A program made the position numbers and the translations under genes. Positions 6,550-13,993 of a stretch of DNA of 14,427 bases are shown here, one piece after another (within the stretch, counting starts at the first letter, position 1; each line of letters starts with the position of its first letter). Source of the stretch: Chloroflexota bacterium. Lineage in GTDB: Bacteria > Chloroflexota > UBA6077 > FW602-bin22 > JACPQP01. The stretch spans positions 1 to 14,427 of the forward strand of contig JACPQP010000378.1 of the NCBI GenBank assembly GCA_016190465.1, given 5' to 3'. The notes below the pieces were generated by a model. The model did not search any database, was not told where the DNA came from, and saw only the letters and a list, made by a program, of their open reading frames with translations.

Positions 6550-7516
6550 CCACTCTTGCTTGCCGCATATCCTTGAGGATCAACTGCTCGAGCGGGATAG
6601 AGGTGTCGACGCGCAGGTAGCTAATGTCGCGCTGGTGGCAGAACGCCTTGACGTCGCCACACCAACTGTCGAATCGTTCCTGGTACTGACGAATGACCTC
6701 CGGTCCGACGAGCAGCTCGACCACCTCACCGCTCTCGAGGTCAAAGATCTCGGCCTCGCCCTTCACCCGCGGCGCCAGCTCCTGGGGGTCTACCAGGTGC
6801 AGGACGTGCGGCTCGAGACCGCTCTGGAGGAGTTGGATCAGACCAGGCTCGTGCCCGTCGCGGGTGTGCAGGTCGGAGACGAGAATAGCCAGTCCGCGCC
6901 GTCGGTTGGTGCTGCAATAAGCCATCATCGAGGAGCCGAGGTCGGTGTGCTCGCCCACCGCCAGGTTGTCGAGGAAGCTCAGCAGACTCAGCGCCTGATG
7001 CTTGCCGCGAACCATCGGAAAGCGGTCGTAGAGCCGTTCACCGAACGTCGCCACCGTGACGGCATCAAAACGGGAGAGCGCCAGGTAGCCAAGCGCGGCG
7101 ACGAGTTGCTTCGCGTACACGAACTTGTTGGGGCTGCCCCAGTTCATCGAGCGGCTACAGTCGAGCAGGAGGTGGATCGGGAGATCCTCTTTGGCCTCGG
7201 TGAGCTTGAGAAACAGCCCCTCGAGCCGCCCATAGGCATTCCAGTCGATCCGGCGGAGGTCATCCCCGGCGACGTAGCGACGGTAGTCGGCAAACTCAAA
7301 GGACGTCGCCCGGCGCCGGCTGCGATGCTCGCCGATCAGGCCGGTGGAGGACATGTTGCGCGCGAGGATGACCAGCCGCTCCAATCGGCGCAAGAACGCC
7401 TCGTCCACCAGCGACTGCTCGCCCGCGCGGGCGGTGGGCGTCTCGAGCTCCCAGGAACGCAGGCGGCGATGCACCGCCTGCCACCACCTCCGGATCGATC
7501 GCTGCGTCGTCCGCAT
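6542..7516 (-). CDS. DUF58 vWA protein
   Basis: A 324-residue soluble protein of the DUF58 family, the usual partner of MoxR-type AAA ATPases. The family signature is clear at residues 77-97 (DYRRYVAGDD, then RRIDWNAYGR). It is followed by a vWA fold with D119-C-S121-R-S123, T191 and D215 (LVSDLHT) as metal-site residues. There are no membrane segments; the N-terminus (1-30) is basic and Trp/Arg-rich. It probably acts at the inner face of the membrane together with the two membrane vWA proteins. ATG 7516 overlaps the upstream gene's stop (TAATG), so coupling is likely. Its own stop overlaps the duplicated ATG downstream. No MoxR gene adjoins it here. Confidence 0.9.
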   Translation of the reverse strand: MRTTQRSIRRWWQAVHRRLRSWELETPTARAGEQSLVDEAFLRRLERLVILARNMSSTGLIGEHRSRRRATSFEFADYRRYVAGDDLRRIDWNAYGRLEGLFLKLTEAKEDLPIHLLLDCSRSMNWGSPNKFVYAKQLVAALGYLALSRFDAVTVATFGERLYDRFPMVRGKHQALSLLSFLDNLAVGEHTDLGSSMMAYCSTNRRRGLAILVSDLHTRDGHEPGLIQLLQSGLEPHVLHLVDPQELAPRVKGEAEIFDLESGEVVELLVGPEVIRQYQERFDSWCGDVKAFCHQRDISYLRVDTSIPLEQLILKDMRQARVVR

Positions 7517-9270
7517 TACGGTCGACTCTCTCCCGCCGAGAAAAACTCCTTCACGACCGGTCGCAGCTCGATCGGCACGTGGTTCGGCTCGCCGTAGGCG
7601 TTGATGGGGGCGGATGAGCGAGCGACGCCGCTCTGCGTCGTGATCGAGAGAGTCCCTTCCGATGAGGTCGTGCGCGGTGTGTTGTCCGGCCCTTCGGCAC
7701 GCTCGCCAACGCCGGCCGTCGTCGGCTTTCCCTTGATTCGGAGCGGTGGCCCGGCGCCGTCGACGCCCAGCGCCCGGGTGTTTTCGGATCCTCCACTCAC
7801 CCGGCCCCTTCCCGTGCCGGCACCACCGCCCGGGTTGGTTCGCGATTGAGCGGTGTCCGCCCCGCCGCCGCTTCGCTGCTCTCCTGCGTTCGGATCGCCA
7901 TTGCTCGGCGCTCCAGCTTCCGGGCTGCCCATCCCCTCCTCGCCATTCTCCTGTAGGGCTCCGTTCTCGTCGAAGCCTTCACCGGACTCGTAGGGCGAGA
8001 GCTCGCTGAGCGCCTGGCCCAGGTCAGCCTGCGAGGCGATCTGCTGGCTCGCCTGGCTGATCGCTCCAGCCATCTCCTGCATCGCCTGTTGCGCCGCCTC
8101 GAGGTCACCTCTCTCGAGGGCACTGGCCGCCTCCGCGGCACGTTGCGACATCTCGGGGTTCAGGTTCTGAGTCCGTTCGGCTGCTTCCCGCAGCTTCTCG
8201 GCAAGCTCCTGGCGACCCTGCGGGGAGATCTTGTCGGCCTGTTTGGCGATGTCCACCAGCGCCTGGGACGCACGCGCGTAATCGCCCCGATTGAGCGCGT
8301 CGGCGACCTCGCGAGTGACCGAGGCGTCGCGCAGGGTATCGGCCAGCTCACCCAGCGCGGCCTGCGCCCGGGCCGACTCGTCGGCGCGCCGCTTGAGCTC
8401 CTCTTCGATCTCGGCGCGCCGTGCCGCGTACTCTTCAGGCGAGATCTGCTTGGTGCGCAGCAGATCGTTGAGCTCCTCGATCACCGACTGCATCCCAGAG
8501 TTCGTGCGCAGCTCGGCCTCCAAGCCGAGCAGGTTGGCCGCGTCGAGGTCGGACCACGTGCCGGAAGGGTCCATCAGCTCATCATACGCATCGTCCGCCC
8601 CGGAAGCGGCGCGCGAATCCGCGTTGGGGAGCTGCGCGATCCCGAGCGAGGCCAGGAGCGTGAGGAGGGCAAGTGCCGCGCCGATGGCGCCGAGGGCGCG
8701 GAGGTCTCGCAGTGGGAATCGGAACGGCACCGTATCGCCCGCCTGGAGCGAGCGAGCCCGGATGGTCGCCGCCTGAACCTGCGGCCGGACGAAACGGCCC
8801 CAGCCGTGCTGTTGGATGAGCTCGACGGCCGTCCCGAGCTGCGCCTCGAGCCCCAGCTCGCGGTCGGCCAGGCGGGCCACGTCGAAGTAGCGGACCTGCT
8901 GGTTGGCGATCAGGAACAACCCCCAGGCGCCGACGACCCCGACCGCGGCGAGCTCCGCTGTGCTCGCGATGCCGACGCCGGCGAGGCGCAACAGGGTGAT
9001 GGCGAGCAGCACCCCGGCCGCCAGCACGACCGTGCGAAACAGAATGAGGAAGGTGCGCACCAGCCAGAGACGTCGTCGTGCCCCGTCCAGGTGGGTGAAC
9101 AGCTCGCTGGTGCGGTCGGCCTGGTCAGACCGACCGAGCGGGAGCGCTTCAAACGTGCGGCCAGACAGCGACGAGAGCTCGCTACCGACGGTGAACGGGA
9201 GCGTGGAGAGCCGCGTCGTTGTCGCCTTTCCTGATGGGACAAGAGAAGAGAGGTTGAGACGTTGCACCAC
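7516..9270 (-). CDS. Membrane protein with coiled-coil and low-complexity regions
   Basis: A 584-residue protein, first gene of the vWA operon, recalling the DUF4175-like proteins found with DUF58 and Bat genes. Three hydrophobic helices lie at about 75-97, 105-123 and 192-212. A long Ala/Glu/Gln-rich helical region (about 243-425) contains two related units (ALNRGDYARASQAL at 325-338 and ALERGDLEAAQQAM at 384-397). A Gly/Asn/Ser/Glu-rich linker (428-500) follows, and a short conserved-looking end (VPIELRPVVKEFF, 565-577). Residues 1-60 precede the usual membrane domain and look poorly conserved. No other ATG, GTG or TTG exists in frame until codon 71, so GTG 9270 (or the adjacent GTG 9267) is taken. 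The ribosome-binding site is only a G-run. The family name is from memory, so treat the function as unknown. Confidence 0.8.
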   Translation of the reverse strand: MVQRLNLSSLVPSGKATTTRLSTLPFTVGSELSSLSGRTFEALPLGRSDQADRTSELFTHLDGARRRLWLVRTFLILFRTVVLAAGVLLAITLLRLAGVGIASTAELAAVGVVGAWGLFLIANQQVRYFDVARLADRELGLEAQLGTAVELIQQHGWGRFVRPQVQAATIRARSLQAGDTVPFRFPLRDLRALGAIGAALALLTLLASLGIAQLPNADSRAASGADDAYDELMDPSGTWSDLDAANLLGLEAELRTNSGMQSVIEELNDLLRTKQISPEEYAARRAEIEEELKRRADESARAQAALGELADTLRDASVTREVADALNRGDYARASQALVDIAKQADKISPQGRQELAEKLREAAERTQNLNPEMSQRAAEAASALERGDLEAAQQAMQEMAGAISQASQQIASQADLGQALSELSPYESGEGFDENGALQENGEEGMGSPEAGAPSNGDPNAGEQRSGGGADTAQSRTNPGGGAGTGRGRVSGGSENTRALGVDGAGPPLRIKGKPTTAGVGERAEGPDNTPRTTSSEGTLSITTQSGVARSSAPINAYGEPNHVPIELRPVVKEFFSAGESRP

Positions 9271-9312
9271 GCTGCACCCCCCCGCGCCGGCCGATCAGCC
9301 CCTAGTGTGGCT

Positions 9313-9341
9313 ATTCTACATCAACGCCCCGCCCTTGTGCC
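9313..9341 (-). promoter_or_regulatory. Candidate promoter of the vWA operon
   Basis: A good -10 (TAGAAT, 9313-9318) lies about 43 bases before GTG 9270. The matching -35 at 17-base spacing is poor (GGCACA). The 88-bp gap after dapL shows no terminator hairpin, so read-through from the dap operon is also possible. Confidence 0.35.
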
Positions 9342-9358
9342 ACCATTCTTCGCAAGAA

Positions 9359-10543
9359 CTATGCCTGTCGTTCGAGCGCACCTTTCATGCGCTCGACGGC
9401 GACCCGCAGACGATCCCGCCCGGCCGTGAGTGCGAAGCGGACGTACCCCTCGCCCTGCCGGCCGAACCCATTGCCCGGCGTGCAGACGATACCGGTCTGC
9501 TCGATCAGCAGGCTGACGAAGCTCGCCGAGGTGTACCCCTCGGGCACCGTCGGCCAGACATAAAAGGTCGCCCGCGGCGACTCGACCGAGAGCCCGACGC
9601 TCCGCAGGCCGGCGATCAGCAGGTCGCGTCGCTCCTGGTAGATCGCGCTGTTCCGGGCGGCGATGGCCTCGGCGTTGGCCAGCGCGGTGATGCCCGCCTC
9701 CTGCACCGCGTTGAACGCGCCGGAGTCCAGGTTGCTCTTCACGCGGCGGAGGGCGTCGACCACGCCGGCGTGACCGACGACGAACCCGATCCGCCAGCCG
9801 GTCATGTTGAAGGTCTTGGAGAGCGAGTGAAACTCGATCCCCACCTCCTTCGCTCCCGGCACCTCCAGAAAGCTCGGCGGCCGGTACCCGTCGTAGGCGA
9901 TCTCGGAGTAGGTGTTGTCCTGAGCAACGATGATGCCGTGCCTGGCCGCGAACTCGACGAGGCGGGGATAGAACTCGCGCGGCGCCACCGCCCCGGTCGG
10001 GTTGTTCGGGTAGTTGGCGAAGATCAGCTTCGCTCGCCGCAGCACCGCCTCGGGGATGGCCTCGAGGTCGGGGAGGAAGCCGTTCTCACGGCGCAGCGGC
10101 AGGAAGTACGGCTCGCCCCCGGCGAAGACCGTGCCGGCCTGGTAGACGGGGTAGGCCGGGTCGGGGATGAGGACCACATCACCCGGGTCGACCAGGGCGA
10201 GCGGCAGATGGCCGATCCCCTCCTTGGCGCCGATCAGCGTCAGCACCTCGCGCTCCGGATCGAGGGTCACCCCGAACCGCCGGGCGTACCACTCGGCGCA
10301 GGCGCGACGGAAGCTCCCCAGCCCCTCGGAGTCGGGATACCGATGATTGGCCGACCGGCTCGCGCCCGCCTCCAGCGCCTGGATGATCGGCTCGGGCGTG
10401 GGGAGATCGGGGTCCCCAATGCCCAGGTTGATGATGTCCACGCCGCGCGCGGCGGCCTCGCGCTTCTTCCGGTCGATCTCCACGAACAGGTAAGGCGGAA
10501 GCTGCGTCAGACGCCGGGCCACCCGGACTTCCAGGCTGATCAT
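9359..10543 (-). CDS. dapL: LL-diaminopimelate aminotransferase
   Basis: A 394-residue class I/II PLP aminotransferase. In the DapL pathway it converts tetrahydrodipicolinate straight to LL-diaminopimelate with glutamate as donor, bypassing the succinyl or acetyl steps. Seen in the sequence: NYPNNPTG (177-184), the PLP lysine K243 in SLSKTFNMTGWRIGF, and R369 (VRFALT) for substrate carboxylate binding. The length fits the family. ATG 10543 overlaps the lysA stop (TGATG) with GGAGG-type bases upstream; longer in-frame extensions run inside lysA and are rejected. Context with dapA, dapB and lysA supports DapL over a generic aspartate aminotransferase. No dapD, dapC or dapE is in the window. Confidence 0.9.
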   Translation of the reverse strand: MISLEVRVARRLTQLPPYLFVEIDRKKREAAARGVDIINLGIGDPDLPTPEPIIQALEAGASRSANHRYPDSEGLGSFRRACAEWYARRFGVTLDPEREVLTLIGAKEGIGHLPLALVDPGDVVLIPDPAYPVYQAGTVFAGGEPYFLPLRRENGFLPDLEAIPEAVLRRAKLIFANYPNNPTGAVAPREFYPRLVEFAARHGIIVAQDNTYSEIAYDGYRPPSFLEVPGAKEVGIEFHSLSKTFNMTGWRIGFVVGHAGVVDALRRVKSNLDSGAFNAVQEAGITALANAEAIAARNSAIYQERRDLLIAGLRSVGLSVESPRATFYVWPTVPEGYTSASFVSLLIEQTGIVCTPGNGFGRQGEGYVRFALTAGRDRLRVAVERMKGALERQA

Positions 10544-11790
10544 CAGGACAATTCCTCCCCGCGGATCAGGTCTTCGTAGGTCTCCCGCCGCCGGACGATC
10601 CGGACGCTGTCTCCGGCGATCAGTACCTCGGCCGGCCGAGGGCGGGCATTGTAGTTCGAGGCCATCGCGAAGCCATAGGCGCCGGCACTGGCAATCAGCA
10701 GCAGGTCCCCGGGATTCACGGCCGCCACCGGCCGGTCGTGGGCGAAGAAGTCCCCCGACTCGCAGATCGGTCCAACGACGTCGACGGTCTCCCGCGCCTC
10801 GGTCTCCCGGACCGGACGGATCTCGTGGTACGCATCGTACAGCGACGGACGGATCAGGTCGTTCATCCCCGCGTCGACGATGACGAACTTCTTGACGCCG
10901 TTGTCCTTGACGTAGAGCACCCGCGTCAGCAGGCCGCCCCCGTTTCCCACGATGAACCGGCCCGGCTCGAGCAGGAGCGTGCACCCCGTCGGCTGGATCA
11001 GCGGCCCGATCGCCGCCGCGAGCCGCGCTGGCCCCTCGGGTGTCTCGTCGCGGTAGGCGATCCCGAGTCCGCCGCCGATGTCAATGTAGCGCAGCGCCAG
11101 CCCGTCGGCCCGCAGCGCCTCGACCAGTCGAACGATCTTCGTCACGGCCTCGACGATGGGCTGGATCCGGACGAGCTGCGAGCCGATATGCATCTGGATG
11201 CCGAGAGGCTCCACGTTCGGCAGCTCCTGAGCGAGCCGGTAGAGGCGCGGAATCTGCTCGCCGGCGATGCCGAACTTGTACTTCTTCATCCCGGTCGCGA
11301 TGTAGGGGTGAGTCTGGGGATCCACGTCGGGGTTGACCCGGAGCGCGATCGGCGCGCGTTTCCCGAGGCCCAGCCGGCCAGCCAGCTCGTCGAGGGCGAG
11401 CAGCTCGCCCTCGGACTCGACGTTGAAGAGGAGGATGCCGGCCTCGAGCGCCTCGGCGATCTCCCGCGCCGTCTTACCGACCCCGGCGAAGATGATCCGA
11501 TCCGGGCGGATCCCCATCTTGAGCGCGCGATAGAGCTCGCCGCCGGACACGATGTCTGCGCCGGCACCACGCTCGGCCAGCACCCGGCCAATCGCCAGGT
11601 TGCTGTTCGCCTTCAGCGCGAAGCAGACCAGATGAGGCAAACCGGCGAACGCCCGGTCCATCGCTTCGAACCGCTTGACGATCGACTGCTGACTGTAGAG
11701 GTAGGTCGGCGTGCCGGCCAGCTCGGCGATCTGCCGCAGGTCGACCCCCTCACAGCGCAAGTAGCCGCCCACGTAAGCCAGGTTTTCCAA
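10543..11790 (-). CDS. lysA: Diaminopimelate decarboxylase, TTG start
   Basis: A 415-residue fold-type III PLP enzyme that decarboxylates meso-diaminopimelate to L-lysine, the last step of the pathway. Visible are the PLP lysine K60 in CFALKANSN, H201 in HIGSQ, the phosphate loop IGGGLG (238-243), EPGR (275-278), and the catalytic C343 in ICESGDFF contributed across the dimer, followed by Y380. The start is TTG 11790: GGAGGA, which is the end of dapB, lies about 5 bases before it, and the protein then begins in the usual place before GVDLRQIAELAGTP. No ATG fits in frame. A longer frame to 12045 runs inside dapB and is rejected. It follows dapB with a 1-base gap. Confidence 0.92.
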   Translation of the reverse strand: MENLAYVGGYLRCEGVDLRQIAELAGTPTYLYSQQSIVKRFEAMDRAFAGLPHLVCFALKANSNLAIGRVLAERGAGADIVSGGELYRALKMGIRPDRIIFAGVGKTAREIAEALEAGILLFNVESEGELLALDELAGRLGLGKRAPIALRVNPDVDPQTHPYIATGMKKYKFGIAGEQIPRLYRLAQELPNVEPLGIQMHIGSQLVRIQPIVEAVTKIVRLVEALRADGLALRYIDIGGGLGIAYRDETPEGPARLAAAIGPLIQPTGCTLLLEPGRFIVGNGGGLLTRVLYVKDNGVKKFVIVDAGMNDLIRPSLYDAYHEIRPVRETEARETVDVVGPICESGDFFAHDRPVAAVNPGDLLLIASAGAYGFAMASNYNARPRPAEVLIAGDSVRIVRRRETYEDLIRGEELS

Positions 11791-11791
11791 G

Positions 11792-12586
11792 TCATCCTCC
11801 GAGCAGATCGTCGAACGTGTAGTAGCCCGGCGGGCGGTTCGCGAAGTATTTCGCCGCGCGGAGGGCGCCCAGGGCGAACGTCTGTCGGCTGAACGCCCGG
11901 TGGCCGATCGAGACCTCTTCGCCGTCGTTGACGAAGCGGACGGTGTGCTCGCCGACGATGCCGCCCGCGCGAACCGCGTGCAAGCCAATCTCGCCCGGCT
12001 GACGCGGCGCCAGTCCGTGCCGCCCGTAGGTGGCGCGCTCGCCAAGCGTCGTGCCGAGGGCGCCGGCGATGACCTCCGCCAGCTTCAGCGCGGTGCCGGA
12101 GGGGGCATCCTTCTTATGGCGGTGGTGCGCCTCGACGACCTCGACATCGTAGCCTGCGAGCGCCCGGGCGACGAGGGGGAGCACCCGCAGCAGCAGGTTC
12201 ACCCCGACGCTCATGTTTGGCGCGACGAACACCGGAATGCTCGACCCTGCCTCGCGCAGCTCGGCGATCTGTGCGGCGGAGAGACCCGTCGTTCCGACGA
12301 CGACCGCCTTTCCGGCCACGCGGGCGCACGCCACGGCGCCCAGGCTCGCCTCCGGCGCCGTGAAATCGACCACCACGTCGGTCTCGCCGACCACCGCGGC
12401 CAGGTTGTCGCTGACCAGGAGGCCAGCCGCCGGCCGACCGGCCAGTGTGCCGGCATCCTGGCCAACCGCGGCCGAGCCCGGGCGCGCGATGGCGCCGACG
12501 AGCCGGACCTCGGGGTCAGCCAGCGCTGCCGCGACGACTTCGCGGCCCATGCGCCCGCTGGCGCCGTGGACTGCCAGCCGAATCAT
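11792..12586 (-). CDS. dapB: 4-hydroxy-tetrahydrodipicolinate reductase
   Basis: A 264-residue NAD(P)H-dependent reductase, second step of the diaminopimelate branch. The nucleotide-binding motif GASGRMG is at 8-14, DFT at 74-76 and GTTG at 98-101. The catalytic signature EAHHRHKKDAPSGTA is at 152-166, with the acid/base H154 and K158. The C-terminus folds back normally (YYTFDDLLGG). ATG 12586 is chosen because MIRLAVHGASGRMG is the standard N-terminus and GAGG lies 3-4 bases upstream. A GTG at 12595 is possible and would overlap the dapA stop (GTGA). The dapA stop and this ribosome-binding site both lie in a GGGGTGAGGGC repeat tail. The next gene, lysA, begins 1 base after the stop. Confidence 0.93.
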   Translation of the reverse strand: MIRLAVHGASGRMGREVVAAALADPEVRLVGAIARPGSAAVGQDAGTLAGRPAAGLLVSDNLAAVVGETDVVVDFTAPEASLGAVACARVAGKAVVVGTTGLSAAQIAELREAGSSIPVFVAPNMSVGVNLLLRVLPLVARALAGYDVEVVEAHHRHKKDAPSGTALKLAEVIAGALGTTLGERATYGRHGLAPRQPGEIGLHAVRAGGIVGEHTVRFVNDGEEVSIGHRAFSRQTFALGALRAAKYFANRPPGYYTFDDLLGG

Positions 12587-12691
12587 CGCCCTCACCCCCT
12601 GCGCCGTTCCTGAGCCTTGTCCTGCGCTGCGGGAGAGGGGAACCAGGACTGCCGTTCCTCAGCCTTCTGTCCCGCGTTGCGGGAGAGGGGC
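12587..12691. repeat. Two repeat copies in the dapA 3' end
   Basis: GCCGTTCCTGAGCC...GGGAGAGGGG (12603-12640) is repeated at 12651-12690 with a 48-bp period, a few mismatches and a 2-base length difference. 12587-12611 adds the CACCCCCTG/CCGTTCCT blocks shared with 4568-4593. The arm TCCCGCGTTGCGGGA (12669-12683) is palindromic. On the minus strand the array encodes the last ~34 residues of DapA and ends with the dapA stop and the GAGG upstream of dapB. Confidence 0.75.
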
Positions 12692-13584
12692 AGGGGTGCG
12701 GGCTGGACGAACCGGCACGCGTTCACGACGTCGGCGAGCTTCCGCCGGTTGCCCTCCGACATTGGGCAGAGCGGCAGCCGCAACTCGTCCAGGCAGAGCC
12801 CAAGCAGGCCAGCCGCCGTCTTGACCGGGATCGGGTTGGTCTCGATGAACATGGCCCGGCAAAGGTCGAAGAGGCCATAGTGCAGCTCCCGCGCGCGGGC
12901 CACATCGTCGCGGTGGAATGCCGCGACCAGCTCGCTCATCGCCGTCGGCGCGATGTTGGCCACTACCGAGATGACCCCCGCGCCCCCGAGCGCCAGCATC
13001 GGCAGGGTCAGCGAGTCGTCGCCCGAGAGCACGGCAAAGTCGCTCGGGCAGCTTTGCACGATCTGGCTGACCTGGTCCATATTGCCGCTCGCCTCTTTGA
13101 TGCCGACGATCGCGTCGATCCTGGCCAGTCGAGCCACGGTCTCCGGCAGCATGTTGACGCTGGTCCGGCTGGGCACGTTGTAGAGAATGATGGGCAGGTC
13201 AGTCGCCTGCGCGATCGCCTCGTAATGGCGATACAGCCCCTCCGGGGTTGGCTTGTTGTAGTAGGGCGTGACGATCAGCGCGGCGTCGGCGCCGGCCTGC
13301 TTCGCCGCCCTGGTGTACTTGATCGTCTTGGCGGTCGAGTTCGTCCCCGTGCCGGCGATCACGGGTATCCGTCCGGCCACCGTCTCGACGACGACGCGAA
13401 TCACTCGATCCTGCTCTTCGTCGGAGAGCGTCACGGCCTCGCCGGTTGTCCCACAGGGCACGAGACCATTGGTCCCGCCAGCCAGGTGGTACTGCACCAG
13501 CTCGCGCAGCTTCCCCTCGTCGACTTGCCCGTCCCGGAATGGGGTGATCAGCGCGACCATACTCCCGGAATACACGGTTTTCAC
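12592..13584 (-). CDS. dapA: 4-hydroxy-tetrahydrodipicolinate synthase with repeat-encoded tail
   Basis: A 330-residue class I aldolase that condenses pyruvate with aspartate semialdehyde, the committed step of lysine and diaminopimelate synthesis. The Schiff-base lysine is K163 (GIKEASG). Other active-site groups are T46-T47 in CGTTGEA, the YYNKP motif (108-112) and Y135 (YNVPSRT). Start GTG 13584 has GAGGAGG (13593-13599) 8 bases upstream. The family is usually about 290-300 residues; here the fold ends near VVNACRFV (about 286-293) and a 34-37 residue Pro/Gln/Arg-rich tail follows, encoded by two copies of a GC-rich repeat (12587-12691). First gene of the dapA-dapB-lysA-dapL operon. Confidence 0.93.
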   Translation of the reverse strand: MKTVYSGSMVALITPFRDGQVDEGKLRELVQYHLAGGTNGLVPCGTTGEAVTLSDEEQDRVIRVVVETVAGRIPVIAGTGTNSTAKTIKYTRAAKQAGADAALIVTPYYNKPTPEGLYRHYEAIAQATDLPIILYNVPSRTSVNMLPETVARLARIDAIVGIKEASGNMDQVSQIVQSCPSDFAVLSGDDSLTLPMLALGGAGVISVVANIAPTAMSELVAAFHRDDVARARELHYGLFDLCRAMFIETNPIPVKTAAGLLGLCLDELRLPLCPMSEGNRRKLADVVNACRFVQPAPLPLSRNAGQKAEERQSWFPSPAAQDKAQERRRG

Positions 13585-13690
13585 GTCGCTGCCCTCCTCG
13601 GCTCAGTCTCCCCCCTGATGCCAAATGATACCAACCACCACGACATAACAGTTAACGGGGCTTGGCAATGTCCAGGTCCCCTCGTCAGGG

Positions 13691-13720
13691 AGTCTAACAC
13701 GCCGTTTCTCCGACCGTCAA
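13691..13720 (-). promoter_or_regulatory. dapA operon promoter
   Basis: On the minus strand TTGACG (-35, 13715-13720) is followed after 18 bases by TAGACT (-10, 13691-13696); the register TTAGAC gives 17 bases. The transcript would start near 13684, giving a leader of about 100 bases before GTG 13584. It is the best match in the region and correctly placed. Confidence 0.6.
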
Positions 13721-13770
13721 GCGAGGTTACCGAAGCCCAGATGGGTGGAGACAACGGGAACTGAGGCCGG

Positions 13771-13805
13771 GTAAAGTCCGCCGGGCACCTGCGGTGCCTG
13801 TTTAC
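13771..13805. repeat. Nested inverted repeat between the divergent promoters
   Basis: GTAAA (13771-13775) matches TTTAC (13801-13805), and inside it GGCACC (13784-13789) pairs with GGTGCC (13793-13798) around the loop TGC. It lies about 70 bases upstream of both promoter elements. A protein-binding site or a transcript-separating hairpin are both possible; nothing identifies which. Confidence 0.45.
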
Positions 13806-13876
13806 GAACGGCGATGTCGGCCTGCCCAGGGGGAATCGGCGCTTATCTCCACATAATCTACCGAAGCCGGCGGGCC

Positions 13877-13905
13877 TTGACAGCAGGGCGCGACGGGTGT
13901 ATATT
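13877..13905 (+). promoter_or_regulatory. rRNA operon promoter
   Basis: Perfect -35 TTGACA (13877-13882), exactly 17 bases, then -10 TATATT (13900-13905, 5 of 6). Transcription should start near 13912, about 75 bases before the mature 16S 5' end. This is the strongest promoter match in the window and suits a highly expressed rRNA operon. Confidence 0.85.
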
Positions 13906-13918
13906 GATTCTTGCGTGC

Positions 13919-13929
13919 GCACCTTAACA
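13919..13929 (+). promoter_or_regulatory. boxA-like antitermination element
   Basis: GCACCTTAACA just after the expected transcription start resembles the boxA core GCTCTTTAACA (9 of 11). Such elements load NusB and NusE (S10) to prevent early termination of rRNA transcription. The position in the leader is right; the match is good but short. Confidence 0.45.
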
Positions 13930-13975
13930 GACGGATAGTGAGCGAGAGCGTTGAGGAAGCCTGGTCAATTCGCGT

Positions 13976-13988
13976 AGAGTAATGAAAT

Positions 13989-13993
<5 letters not shown>
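13976..13993 (+). other. Leader hairpin at the 16S 5' end
   Basis: AGAGTA (13976-13981) pairs with TACTCT (13988-13993) around ATGAAA. The 3' arm overlaps the predicted 16S 5' end, so it may be a processing or folding signal of the precursor. Confidence 0.4.

Larger units (their letters stand above)
13585..13988. promoter_or_regulatory. Divergent control region between dapA and 16S rRNA
   Basis: About 400 bp without a supported protein gene. It carries the dapA promoter (minus), a compact inverted repeat (13771-13805), the rRNA promoter (plus), a boxA-like element and a hairpin before the 16S 5' end. The stretch 13720-13770 holds nothing I recognise. A 113-codon minus-strand frame running through it is judged spurious because it crosses the rRNA promoter. 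Confidence 0.6.

Noticed and set aside
8089..10579. Long plus-strand frames opposite the 584-residue gene and dapL
   Set aside because: Antisense to genes with clear domains; no ribosome-binding sites, no recognisable domains.
10544..10984. Upstream extension of dapL
   Set aside because: It runs inside lysA in another frame, and the MISLEVRVARRLTQLPPYLF start is typical of the family.
10738..11892. A 384-codon plus-strand frame opposite lysA
   Set aside because: Shadow of lysA; composition typical of a reverse-frame artefact.
11791..12045. Upstream extension of lysA
   Set aside because: It would run inside dapB in another frame; TTG 11790 has a ribosome-binding site and gives the normal LysA N-terminus.
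13585..13720. Lysine riboswitch or T-box in the dapA leader
   Set aside because: The leader is only about 100 bases, and neither L-box core sequences nor the T-box AGGGTGGNACCGCG motif is seen.
12445..13764. A 439-codon plus-strand frame opposite dapA
   Set aside because: Antisense to dapA and crosses the dapA promoter; no domain visible.
13581..13922. A 113-codon minus-strand frame upstream of dapA
   Set aside because: It starts within the rRNA transcription start area, crosses both promoters, and has no ribosome-binding site or domain.
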